A stretch of 64,000 nt of DNA from Paragorgia papillata (GCA_035771165.1 JAWNZC010000372.1:743501-807500); one strand, 5' to 3'; positions 45,461-57,195 are shown, numbered from the stretch's first letter. The notes: generated by a model not told the origin, from the letters alone. Translations and numbers: made by a program.

Positions 45461-46064
45461 TACCTTCCAGGTATTGTACAGTTCACTGGGTTGGATAAAT
45501 ACGACAGCCACCATTGCACCAGTTTGCTTCCGGATCCGACTTTACTTTTCAATGTTTACTGTGATTTTCCTAAAATAGTACGGCTCATCAGCTAGTGCTG
45601 TAAACTCCATTTTACTTTTGTGATGTAGTTCTGTCTATAACGTCGGTTAGTCGGAATAGTTGCACTGGTGTAGTGAGTACTATCAGCAGCCAGGGGCAAA
45701 CTTAATTCGTAACGTCCTCCTCATACACCTTCCACGCTGAAGTGACGAGACATTTCCAGTAAAGGCCTACCTAATATGAACGAGTTTTCTGATGGCTATA
45801 AGTAGCCAATCACATTGTCGACTATCAATTCGTTCCGATGCCCCTTACTGATCAGGGTTACGGAAAAGTGTTGGGTTTGTTTATCTAAACCAACCAGAAG
45901 CCTTCTTAGTACAGGTAGGTGATGACCTGACATTTCTGGAGGGTGTCGTCCAGAAAGATTTTTGAGTTTTTGGTTTTCTGAAACGGAATTCCTCAACTTA
46001 AACTTTTGAGCAAAATATATACGTCTTAAATCACCTTTTTAAGAGTGCATGTCAACAGTTTTCG

Positions 46065-46430
46065 GTCCATTAAGTTTGTCTTATTTGAAAGAACACTTAA
46101 AATTAAAAAGTAACATTTTTTAAGTGGTGCCTTTTAGATATGCTTCAAGTTGTTTGATATGTAAATTAAACATTTTGACGTCGCATGTGCATAATGAGTT
46201 ATCGGAGAAGGTTATATATTGTTACTATTACCAAACCAAATTAATTCGAAGGAAGCGTGTGGGTGTGTTTCTGTATATAACCTCCGATAATTCATGCACG
46301 TGTGACGTCAAGAGGTTAATTTGCATATCAAACAAACTGAAATATCTCAACAACGAAGCAAGGATACGAAAAAATTGTATAAAAGAGGTTACTTTAAGTG
46401 TTATTTCATAAGCACTTTAAGGTATTTTTC
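46065..46430. mobile_element. Palindromic MITE copy (unit 2 intron)
   Basis: Counterpart of 39394-39760 in the A2-B2 intron. Confidence 0.7.
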
Positions 46431-46652
46431 CTATGTAAATATTTCCTAATAAGTACACATGTATTCTACAACGATATTTTTCGGTTACAGTTTAAGTAAC
46501 AATTGCGTTTTAGTAGTGCTTCATCTGTTCAAAGCAATCAATTTGCAGAGCTAGTGAAACAAATTATGCAGTAATTGAATACTCTTATCGACACTCCAGA
46601 ATTTTTTATATTTACCCAATTTTAACCATTCCGTACTTTTCCTCTTTTTTAG

Positions 46653-46919
46653 TGCGGCCAGTTGCTAACATTAGCTGTACTACTCCTGTGAATATCACAG
46701 AAGGTGAAAACGTTTCATGTATTTGTTCTGGAGTGAATGGCAACCCCCCTGCTACTGCATATTGGCTTAAAGATAACAATTCAACACCTATAACAGAGGG
46801 ATATGTGAATGCGCTACTGGACATAAAAAACATTAGTAAGAACGATAATGGGACATACACCTGTCGAGTGCAAAGTGGAACTTTAACTGACGAACAACGA
46901 GTTGACATTACTGTTTTTG
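46653..46919 (+). CDS. Ig exon B2
   Basis: Acceptor cctcttttttag, donor gtaagtat, 267 bases, phase 1 both ends. It encodes 89 residues, identical to B1 except Glu for Val at position 49 (GTA to GAG, two base changes) and one silent change in the Arg2 codon. All four cysteines, Trp38 and the five N-glycosylation motifs are kept. The secondary acceptor ggccag nine bases inside is present. Confidence 0.88.
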
Positions 46920-46969
46920 GTAAGTATTTTTGTTTAGTTATATAAAAGTGGTATGTGTTCTTACATTCC

Positions 46970-47705
46970 GAGTATAGTATAGAGTGGAATTATAGTATAG
47001 AGTGGAATAATATTATAAAGTGGAATAATAGTATAGAGTGGAATAATAGTATAGAGTGGAATAATATAGTATAGTATAGAGTGGAATAATAGTATAGAGT
47101 AGAGTGGAATAATAGAATAGAGTGGAATAATAATATAGAGCAGAATCTGTAGCAATCAATAATACAGTAGAATTATAGAAATATTGAGTGGAATTATAAT
47201 AGAATAGAGTGGAAACGTCATCAGAAGTCAATAATAGTATAGAGTGGAATAATATAGTATAGAGAGCAAATATCACCAGAAGTCAATATATATAGAGTGG
47301 AATTATAATAGAATAGAGTGGAAACATCACGAGAAGTCAATAATAGTGTAGAGTGGAATAATAATATAGAAGTGGAATAATAGTATGGAGTGGAATAATA
47401 GTATAGAGTGGAATAATAGTATAGACTGGAAACATCGCCAGAAGGCAATAATAGCATACAGTGGAATAATATAGTATATAGTGGAAACATCACGAGAAGT
47501 CAATAATAGTATATAGTGGAATAATAGAATGGAGTGGAAACATCACCAGAAGTCAATAATAGTATAAGAGTGGAATAATAGAATAGAGTGGAAACATCAC
47601 CAGAAGTCAATAATAGTATAAGAGTGGAATAATAGAATAGAGTGGAAACATCACCAGAAGTCAATAATAGTGTAGAGTGAAATAATAGAATAGAGTGGAA
47701 ATATC
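46970..47705 (+). repeat. Intronic minisatellite downstream of B2
   Basis: Same 18-bp and longer units. It ends abruptly at 47705, where aacaccctgaaactcgccta begins the B3 block. Confidence 0.95.
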
Positions 47706-47871
47706 CAACACCCTGAAACTCGCCTATTGCCTTTTACTAGTGCTTCATCGCTTCAAAGCAATCAATTTGCAGAGTGAAACAAATTATGCAGTAATTGAAT
47801 AATCTTATCGACATCCAGAATTTTTTATATATACCCAATTTTAACCATTCAGTACTTGTTCTCTTTTTTAG

Positions 47872-48138
47872 TTCGGCCAGTTGCTAACATTAGCTGTATT
47901 ACTCCTGTGAATATCACAGAAGGTGAAAACGTTTCATGTATTTGTTCTGGAGTGAATGGCAACCCCCCTGCTACCTCATATTGGCTTAAAGATAACAATT
48001 CAACACCTATAACAGAGGGATATGTGAATGCGCTACTGGACATAAAAAACATTAGTAAGAACGATAATGGAACATACACCTGTCGAGCGCAAAGTGGACC
48101 TTTAACTGACGAACAACGAGTTGACATTACTGTTTTTG
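47872..48138 (+). CDS. Ig exon B3
   Basis: Acceptor ttctcttttttag, donor gtaagtat, 267 bases, phase 1 both ends. The 89 residues differ from B2 by four changes (T10I, A36S, V73A, T77P), all outside the cysteine and Trp positions. B3 is preceded by only about 165 bases of intron homologous to the 3' end of the A2-B2 intron and then by minisatellite, so it arose by duplication of a small B block. The split codon is TTT (Phe) after A or GTT (Val) after B. Confidence 0.86.
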
Positions 48139-48205
48139 GTAAGTATTTTTGTTTAGATTTATAAAAGTGGTATGTGTTCTTACATTCCGAATTATCAGGG
48201 GAAAA

Positions 48206-49345
48206 ATAATAGTATAGAGTGGAATTATAGTATAGAGTGGAATTATAGTATAGAGTGGAATAATAGTATAAAGTAGAAACATCACCGGAAGTATAAAAAA
48301 TAGTATGGAGTGGAATAATAGTATAGAGTGGAATAATAGTATCGACTGGAAACATCACCAGAAGTCAACAATAATAGTGTAGAGTGAAATAATAGAATAG
48401 AGTGGAAACATCGCCAGAAGCCAATAATAGCATACAGTGGAATAATATAGTATATAGTGCAAACATTACGAGAAGTCAATAATAGTATAGAGTGGAATAA
48501 TAGAATAGAGTGGAAACATCATGAGAAGTCAATAATAGTATAGAGTGAAATAATATAGTATAGAGTGGAAACATCACGAGAAGTTAATAATAGTATAGAG
48601 CGGAATAATAGTATAGAGTGGAATAATAGAATAGACTGGAAACATCACCAGAATTCAACAATAATAGTGTTGAGTGAAATAATAGAATAGAGTGGAAACA
48701 TCGCCAGAAGTCAATAATAGCATACAGTGGAATAATAGAATAGAGTGGAAACATCGCCAGAAGTCAATAATAGCATAGAGTGAAATAATAGAATAGAGTG
48801 GAAACATCGCCAGAAGTCAATAATAGCATAGAGTGGAATAATATAGTATAGAGTGGAAACATCACGAGAAGTTCATAATAGTATAGAGTGGAATAATAGT
48901 ATACAGTGGAATAATAGAATAGAGTGGAAACATCACCAGAAATCAATAATAGAAAAGTGTGATATAATTGAATGAGTGGAAACATCACCAGAAGTATAGA
49001 GTGGAATTATAATAGAATAGAGTGGAAACATCACCAGAAGTCAATAATAGTATAGAGTTAAATAATAGTATAGAGTGGAAACATCGCCAGAAGTCAATAA
49101 TAGCATAGAGTGAAATAATATAGTATAGAGTGGAAACATCACGAGAAGTTTTCTAATAGTATAGAGTGGAATAATAGAATAGAGTGGAAACATCACCAGA
49201 AGTCAATAATAGAAAAGTGTGATATAATTGAATGAGTGGAAACATCACCAGAAGTCAATAATAGAAAAGTGTGATATAATTGAATGAGTTTCCAGGAAAC
49301 ATCACCAGAAGTTAATAATAGTATAGAGTGGAATAATAGCTGTAA
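48206..49345 (+). repeat. Intronic minisatellite downstream of B3
   Basis: Same family; here the long unit with aaacatcaccagaagtcaat predominates. Confidence 0.95.
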
Positions 49346-49879
49346 TGGTAAAAATTCGATAACTCTAAAGGTATTTGGGATTTTTACAATCCCAGTCAAT
49401 AGTTGTTAGTTCGAATTGGAATGAGAACTTTAATAAACAGACGCGCTATTTTTTGTTTGCATTCATAAAATGACTAAATGTTTTGTTGCAGTCTTGTAGC
49501 CAGTTATATCATCTTTCGAATAATGTGTAGGTTTTGGTATATGCAATAAACGGACGGAGCGCTATAATGTTTTCCCTAAAACGTAACCCGAAGGGCTACA
49601 GTAACCTCAAATTTTTCTTTGTTCCTCATTACCTTTTTCTTTAGAAAATTATATTTTAACAAATTTTTCCTATGTCAAATATTCTACTATAATTAAAACT
49701 ATATTTTGATCTTTCCGACGGGAGTGGCTACTTCCAGACCCCAAAGCCCAAGGGGGTTGCATTTAACGTTTTCGTATCAGGAAGGATATTTACAAAAATT
49801 ATATATTTCTAGTAAATAAATAATTGTTATTTATATGATTCCCTCAGTGACTAATTCTTAAATGATTCTTTTGTTTCAG

Positions 49880-50134
49880 ATAAACCAGTTGCTGACGTTA
49901 CTTGTAATACTTCTGTGTCTCTTGAAGAGGGAGATAACTTTTCCTGTAAGTGTTCTGGAAACGATGGTAGTCCTCCTCCTAGCATAATGTGGTTAAAGGA
50001 TGATGATAAGTTGACTACTGTGGATAACATTTTGACATTGCGTAACATTAGCAAGCTCAACAATGGGACATACGTGTGTCGTGTACAAAGTGGTAATTTA
50101 AAGAAAGAAAAACGAGTTGACGTTACTGTTCTTT
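49880..50134 (+). CDS. Ig exon A3
   Basis: Acceptor tcttttgtttcag, donor gtgagtat, 255 bases, phase 1 both ends, 85 residues. Cysteines 9, 23, 25, 67 and Trp38 are conserved. It differs from A2 by N19D, R40K and A47T. Intron flanks are also close to those of A1 and A2, so the similarity reflects recent duplication rather than selection on the exon alone. Confidence 0.88.
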
Positions 50135-51254
50135 GTGAGTATACTTATTTCACCATTTGATATACGCGTTCTGTGGGTTGAATAAAACATGATATAATTA
50201 GATGTACAGCGCAAGAGATTACCCTCAGATTAACATTTTTTAATACGACATGTTTACACGGTCATTTAAGCTTATAGAATAATCCCTTACTAAACACGTA
50301 CACCATGATTCAACATGGTGGACGAGCTATAGTTTTGGTTTTGGAAGCTTCGTATTGGTAACGTGCGTCAAAGAACAACGGAACGGAACTACGGAAGACA
50401 TCGGCACACGAGCCCTAAACGCCCGGGCTCGGGGATTATTTTTTTGACAAAAAGGTCTTAAGAAAGGAGTTTTTGGGATACGTCTATCCATTTCAAAAGA
50501 ACAGAAACAAATCAACGTTTACTTATAAAGCAGAACAATAGAGTTTTATTTTCAAGCAATACAAAACTGAAGCTGACGTTCAAAACAGTCTCCATGTTTG
50601 CATGGCCTCAAATTTTCGTCCAGTGGTTAACTGTAGTCAATACCTTCCAGGTATTGTACACTTCACTGAGTTGGATAAATACGACAGCGACCATTGCACC
50701 AGTTTACTTCCGAATCCGATTTTACTTTTCAATGTTTACTGTGATTTTCCTAAAATAGTACGGCTCATCAGTTAGTGCTGTAAACTCCATTTTACTTTTG
50801 TGACGTAGTTCTGTCTATAACGTCGGTTAGTCGGAATAGTTGCACTGGTGTAGTGAGTACTATCCGCAGCCAGGGGCAAACTTAATTCGTAACGTCCCCC
50901 TCATACACCTTCCACGCTGAAGTGACGAGACATTTCCAGTAAAGGCCTACCTAATATGAACGAGTTTTCTGATGGCTATAAGTAGCCAATCACATTGTCG
51001 ATTATCAATTCATTCTCATGCATGCTCCTTACTGATCAGGGTTACGGAAAAGTGTTGGGTTTGTGTATCTAAACCAATCAGAAGCCTTCTTAGTACAGGC
51101 TGGTGATGACCTGACATTTCTATAGGGTTTGGGGTGTCGTCCCGAAAGGTTTTTGAATTTTTGATTTTCTGAAACGGAATTCCTAAACTTTTGAGCAAAA
51201 TATATACGTCTTAAATCACATTTTTTAGAGTGTATCTCAACAGTTTTCGGTGCA

Positions 51255-51640
51255 TTAAGTTTGTCTTATTTGAAAGAACACGTAAAGTTAAACAGTAACA
51301 TTTTTGAAGTTTTGCGTTTTAGACATACTTCAAGTTGTTTGATATGTAAATTAAACATTTTGACGTTGCATGTGCATAATGAGTTATCAGAGAAGGTTAT
51401 ATATTGTTACTATTATCAAACCAAATTAATTCGCAGGAAAGATGTGAGTGTGTTTTTCACAGAACACCAAACACGTAGGATTTCATGTGATTATGTTTGA
51501 TAATAGCATATAAATATTTTGTTAATAGCATAGATAAACTGAAATATCTCAAGAACGAAGCAAGGAAACGAAAAACTGCAAAAGTAGTTACTTTGACATT
51601 TTAAGCTAAGTGTTCTTTCAAATAGAACAAACTTAAGTTT
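51255..51640. mobile_element. Palindromic MITE copy (unit 3 intron)
   Basis: Counterpart of 39394-39760. The right end retains more of the terminal sequence (tgttctttcaaatagaacaa, aacttaagtttcgtttcata) than the copies in units 1 and 2. Confidence 0.7.
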
Positions 51641-51890
51641 CGTTTCATAACCAATTTAAGGAAATTTTTCCTATGTAAATATTTCCTAATAAGTTCACAT
51701 GTATTCTTCAACGATATTTTCCGGTTACAGTTTAAGTAACAATTGCGTTTCACTAGTACATCACCAGTTAAAAGCGACCAATTTTCAGAATGAAACAAAA
51801 TCTGCAGTAATTGAATACTCTTATTGACATTGTGGAAATTTTTATATACACCCAATTTTAACCATTTAGTACTTTTTCTCTTTTTTTTAA

Positions 51891-52157
51891 TTCGGCCAGT
51901 TGCTAACATTAGCTGTACTACTCCTGTGAATGTCACAGAAGGTGAATACGTTTCATGTACTTGCTCTGGAGTGAATGGCAACCCCCCTGCTACTGCATAT
52001 TGGTTTAAAGATAACAATTCAATACCTATAACAGTGGGATATCTGAGTGCGCCACTGGATATAAAAAACGCCAGTAAGAACGATAATGGGACATACATTT
52101 GTCGAGTACAAAGTGGAACTTTAACTGACAAACAACAAGTTGACATTACTGTTTTTG
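51891..52157 (+). CDS. Ig exon B4, primary acceptor lost
   Basis: The 267-base homologous exon ends at a good donor, gtaagtat. The base pair before the usual start is AA (ctcttttttttaa) where B1-B3 have AG. The next AG is ggccag, nine bases inside, ending at 51899. Starting at 51900 keeps phase 1 and removes three residues near the N-terminus. The domain itself is intact: Cys9, Cys23, Cys25, Trp38 and Cys71 remain. It is the most diverged B copy (about a dozen changes from B1, e.g. N20Y, I24T, L39F, N53S, R83Q). It could be spliced from the inner site or skipped. Confidence 0.72.
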
Positions 52158-52222
52158 GTAAGTATTTTTGTGTAGTTATATAAAACTGGTGCGTGTTCTT
52201 ACATTCCGAATAATCAGGGCGA

Positions 52223-52400
52223 AATAATAGTATAGAGTGGAATAATAATATTGAGTGGAATAGTGTAGAGTGGAGTAATAGAATAGAGTGGAATAATAGA
52301 ATAGAGTGGACACATCACCAGAAGTCAATAATAGAATAGAGTGGAATAATAGAATAGAGTGGAAACATCACAAGTCAATAATAGTGTAAGAGTGGAATAA
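52223..52400 (+). repeat. Intronic minisatellite downstream of B4 (short)
   Basis: Only about ten units, interrupted at 52398 by a sequence beginning aatccccgagcccggg. Confidence 0.9.
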
Positions 52401-54205
52401 TCCCCGAGCCCGGGTGTAGTATTGTAATTCAATGATGTACTTAGTGTTGCTCTCTTTGATAACAGACTGTTTATGGTGGAGTTATTATAAAAATAAACTA
52501 AGGTTGAATCCTTTCATCTATTTAAAAACTAACCTGTCTTAAAAACTAGTAAAATAAATTTTTTTATGAATATCGAATGTACTTTTTTATCAATGCGCGT
52601 AGCTTAAAGATATCATAAATAGTTGTGTAACAAACTTTCCTCAGGCACCCACCGCAAACATACCTTGGAGCACAATATCAACAACATCCAGTCCGAGACT
52701 TTTGAACATCCTTCAAAACAAATTAAAACGTCTATATTTATTAATAATATAATAGTTTAGAGTGGAGTAATAGAATACAGTGGACACATCACCGGAAGTC
52801 AATAATAGTGTACAGTGGTATATATAATCCCCGAGCCCGGGCGTAGGGCCGAAGGCCCGGAGCCCGGTGAGGGTACTAATCTCGGCATGCGTGGACACCA
52901 TTTACACGCGCAATTACGCGTGAGATGAAAACCGGAAAGTAATTCTGAAACATGTTTATATATCTGTAAATATTTTATCAAATCCCATTGAACTGTCAAA
53001 TCCACAACTTGCGCGGTTCGGATAGCAGGGTACTGGTAACTAACCTGCTAAATTATTCAAATTTACGTCAGCAAATTATAAGTTCGGTTGGATTACGAAA
53101 TAATTTTTAAACGATCATGACATGAATTCAGCTAAAATGTACATTAATATTACTATGGGAAAAGCCCAAAGAAAGAAGGCTAAGACGAGATATGCCAGCG
53201 AGAAGAGGCTACAATAAATACGACTTAAGACCACTGAAAAAAGCCTAAAAATTACGATAAAGACCGAAAACGATGCCGACCGAAACGTAACTGAAAGAAC
53301 AACGATGTGTCCTGAAACTGTTCAAAGCCGGTAAAGAATTCTGCTCTGGTATTAGTGGTGTATTCTACTTAACTCGAGAGAGAACGATGAAGACATTTTG
53401 AAACAAACGGCTTTCTACGATCTTGAAGAGAACTGAATGATGCCGTGTCATTTTTTGTCAACAACGAAAAAAGTAAGAAACTGACGAGAAAAACAATCTG
53501 AAAAGAGTAGACTGAATTAATTGACATGCAGTCTTTGTGGTGACAAAAGCAGAAGAAACGGTAGGAGATTTGTATTTACCAGGTTTAGCTGAGTAAAAAC
53601 AGAAGAAATCTTGAAAGTCGATATAAATAATATCTTGTCTAGAGTTGTCTTTTAACGCTAGGACGTGGCATTGTGTCTTTTCTTGGCCACTATTATTTAT
53701 TTTTGATTGAAACTTTGTCATTTGGGTCAACAGTCGATGTGTTTTTTTGTTTTGTTTTTTTATATTGATTTTGCGTGCTCTTTCTGTGTGTCAATACATG
53801 ACTACAGATGAACTTTGCTAATTAATTTCCGGGGTGTTTTAGTATATTTTCAAGTGAAACTTTGCTCGTTAGTTCATCCCGGAAATCCGAGTTGGCGAGT
53901 ATACTGGTTGGTTATTCCATTTGTTTTTAAAATTTTTCAGGCTGTTAATTTTACTATTACGCACTAAGAAAATCACTTTGAAAACCTTGATATATAAAAC
54001 AGAATAATTTTACAACCAGAGCGGAGTTTAAGTTTTTCTTGAAGGATCTGCTTTGGAATTTATATACTGAAACAGTTGATAACAGGTTTCAAAAACGTGT
54101 GTGTGCGGTGTGTTATTAACACAACAAAAAAACAGAATTGGGGCCGGGTGGGTTACAAAAATTCATATAAACGGGCGAGGGGCTGTTGCGTTCATGTATT
54201 TCTAG
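52400..54205. other. Insertion between B4 and B5, no gene recognised
   Basis: Unlike the corresponding place in unit 2, about 1.8 kb interrupts the minisatellite. It starts with a CCCCGAGCCCGGG terminus at 52401 and contains a few minisatellite units at about 52753-52815 and a second, longer terminus at 52824-52925. The right boundary is near 54205, where minisatellite resumes. Probably nested transposon pieces. Confidence 0.5.
52824..52925 (+). repeat. Terminal fragment of the CCCCGAGCCCGGGC repeat family
   Basis: Plus-strand copy with the GGGCCGAAGGCCCGG arm and actaatctcggcatgcg. It follows the minisatellite directly, as does the copy at 57194. Confidence 0.65.
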
Positions 54206-54207
54206 TA

Positions 54208-54580
54208 GTATAAAGTGGAATAGTGTAGAGTGAAATAATAGAATGGAGTGGAAACATCACCAGAAGTCAATAACAGTATAAGAGTGGAACAATAGAATAG
54301 AGTGGAAACATCGACAGAAGTCAATAATAGTGTAGAGTGAAACAATAGAATAGAGTGGAAACATCACCAGAAGTCAATAATAGCACAGTGAAATAATAGA
54401 ATAGAGTGGAAACATCACGAGAACTCAATAATAGTATAAGAGTGGAATAATAGAATAGAGTGGAAACATCACCAGAAGTCAATAATAGTATAAGAGTGGA
54501 ATAATAGAATAGAGTGGAAACATCACCAGAAGTCAACAATAGTGTAGAGTGAAATAATAGAATAGAGTGGAAACATCGAA
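54208..54580 (+). repeat. Intronic minisatellite upstream of B5
   Basis: Mainly the long unit with gaaacatcaccagaagtcaa. It ends at 54580, where acacccagaaactcgcctat begins the B5 block, as in the B2-B3 junction. Confidence 0.95.
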
Positions 54581-54693
54581 CACCCAGAAACTCGCCTATT
54601 GCGTTTTACTATAGTGCTTCATCAGTTCAAAGCAATCAATTTGCAGAGTGAAACAAATTATGCAGTAATTCAGTACTTTTTCTCTTTTTTTTG

Positions 54694-54960
54694 TTCGGCC
54701 AGTTGCTAACATTAGCTGTACTACTCCTGTGAATATCACAGCAGGTGAAAACGTTTCATGTATTTGTTCTGGAGTGAATGGCAATCCCCCTGTTACTGCA
54801 TATTGGCTTAAAGATAACAATTCAACACCTATAACAGAGGGATATGTGAATGCGCTACTGGACATAAAAAACGTTAGTAAGAACGATAATGGGACATACA
54901 CCTGTCGAGTGCAAAGTGGACCTATAACTGACGAACAACGAGTTGACATTACTGTTTTTG
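54694..54960 (+). CDS. Ig exon B5, primary acceptor lost
   Basis: The homologous exon is 267 bases with donor gtaagtat. The bases before the usual start are TG (tctcttttttttg) in place of AG, and about 55 bases of the intron just upstream are deleted compared with B2 and B3, a region where a branch point would be expected. The inner acceptor ggccag, ending at 54702, would keep phase 1 and drop three residues. The domain is otherwise sound: Cys9, Cys23, Cys25, Trp38 and Cys71 are kept, and Val replaces Ala34. It may be skipped or spliced weakly. Confidence 0.7.
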
Positions 54961-55024
54961 GTAAGTATTTTTGTTTAGTTATATAAAAGTGGTATGTGTT
55001 CTTACATTCCGAATAATCAGGGCA

Positions 55025-55690
55025 AAATAATAGTATAGAGTGGAATTATAGTATAGAGTGGAATTGTAGTATAGAGTGGAATAATAGTATAGAGTGGAAT
55101 ACTAGTATAGAGTGGAATAATAGTATAAAGTGGAATAATAGTATAGAGTGGAATATTAGTATAGAGTGGAATAATAGTATAGAGTGGAATAATAGTATAA
55201 AGTGGACTAATAGTATAGAGTGGAATAATAGTATAACGTGGAATAATAGTATAGAGTGGAATAATAGTATAAAGTGGAATAGAGTGGAATTATAATATAG
55301 AGTGGAATAAAAGTATCGAGTGGAATAATAGTAAAGAGTGGAATAATAGTATAAAGTGGCATAGAGTGGAATTATAATATAGAGTGGAATAAAAGTATCG
55401 AGTGGAATAATAGTATAAAGTGCAATAATAGTGAAATAATAGTATAGAGTGGAATAATAGTATAGGGTGGAATTATAGTATAGAGTGGAATTATAATATA
55501 GAGTGGAATAATAGTATCGAGTGAAATTAAAATATATAGTGGAATAATAGTATCGAGTGCAATAATAGTATATAGTGAATAATAGTAGTATAGAGTGGAA
55601 TAATATAGTATAGAGTGGAATAATAGTATAGAGTGGAGTGGAATAATAGAATAGAGTGGAATAATAATATAGAGCAGAATCTGCAGCAAT
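55025..55690 (+). repeat. Intronic minisatellite downstream of B5, part 1
   Basis: Mostly the 18-bp unit. There are internal variants taaagtgg and tatcgagtgg, and a duplicated block that contains aaagtggaatagagtggaat. Confidence 0.96.
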
Positions 55691-55695
55691 CATTA

Positions 55696-55929
55696 TAAAA
55701 CGATCAAGTCTGTTTTCTTTGATGTACCGCGGTTTATATACAGGTTATAAACCGCCCAACCTTATATAAACCTCGCAATAAGAATAGAACCTCGTCACAA
55801 GTTGTTTTCCTATTGAATTATTTAGAAAACCTCTTTGATCATGTTATAAATAACATAAGAACCTCACCCTTAATTTATTAGCGATATAGATTATATATCG
55901 CTAATAAACTTTGGGTGATGTTCTTAACC
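55696..55929. mobile_element. 234-bp insertion inside the minisatellite
   Basis: The uninterrupted version gcaatcaataatacagtaga is seen in unit 2 at 47153. Here gcaatcatta and acataatacagtaga are separated by unrelated DNA that includes a near-perfect hairpin (ttagcgatata with tatatcgctaa). It shares gttttctttgatgtaccgcgg with 28189-28209. Probably a small transposon. Confidence 0.65.
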
Positions 55930-57195
55930 TATACATAATACAGTAGAATTATGGAAATATAGAGTGGAATTATAATAGAATAGAGTGGAAACGTCACCAG
56001 AAGTCAATAATAGTATAGAGTGGAATAATATAGTATAGAGTGCAAATATCACCAGAAGTCTATAATAGTATCGAGTGAAATTATAATAGAATAGAGTGGA
56101 AACATCACCAGAATTCAATAATAGTGTAGAGTGGAATAATAATATAGAGTGGAGTAATAGTATATAGTGGAATAATAATAGAGTGGAATAATAGTATAGA
56201 GTGGAATAATAATATAGAGTGGAATAATAGTATAGAGTGGAATAATAATATAGAGTGGAGTAATAGTATAGAGTGAAATAATAGTATAGTATAGAGTGGA
56301 ATAATAGTGTAGAGTGGAATAATAATATAGAGTGGAATAATAGTATGGAGTGCAAAAATAATATAGTGTGAAATAATAGCATAGAGTGGAAACATCACCG
56401 GAAGTAAAAAATAGTATGGAGTGGAATAGTAGTATAGAGTAGAATAATAGTATAGAGTGGAAACATCACCAGAAGTCAATAATAGTATAGAGTGGAATAA
56501 TAGAATAGAGTGGAAACATCACGACAAGTCAATAATAGTATAAGAGTGGAATAATAGAATAGAGTGGAAACATCGCCAGAAGTCAATAATAGCATAGAGT
56601 GAGATACTAGAATAGAGTGGATACATCACCAGAAGTCAATAATAGTATAGAGTGAGTTGATAGAATAGAGTGGAAACATCACCAGAAGTCAATAATAGTG
56701 TAGAGTGGAATAATAGAATAGAGTGGAAACATCTACAGAAGTCAATAATAGCATAGAGTGGAATAATATAGTATAAAGTGGAAACATCACGAGAAGTCAA
56801 TAATAATATAGAGTAGAATAATAGAATAGAGTGGAAACACCGCCAGAAGTCAATAATAGTATAGAGTGAGATACTAAAATAGAGTGGATACATCACCAGA
56901 AGTCAATAATAGTATAGAGTGAGATAATAGAATAGAGTGGAAGCAACACCAGAAGTAGAGGAATAATAGTATAGAGTGGAAACATCACCAGAAGTCAATA
57001 ATAGTGTAGAGTGAAATAATAGTATAGAGTGGAATAACAGAACACCAGAAGTCAATAATAGTATAGAGTGAAATAATAGAATAAAGTGGAAACATCACCA
57101 GAAGTTAAAAATAGTAGAATGGAATAATAATATAAAGTAGAATAATAGAGTAGAAACATCTCCAGAAGTCAATAATACTGTAGTGTAGAGTAGAA
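55930..57195 (+). repeat. Intronic minisatellite downstream of B5, part 2
   Basis: Same family. It passes from the 18-bp form (56110-56360) to the long form and ends at a CCCCGAGCC terminus at 57197. Confidence 0.95.

Larger units (their letters stand above)
41873..49337 (+). repeat. Exon-duplication unit 2 (A2-B2-B3)
   Basis: Same order as unit 1 but with an additional B block (B3 plus minisatellite) and two MULE-like insertions (42173-43902 and 44940-45460) that units 1 and 3 lack. Confidence 0.88.
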
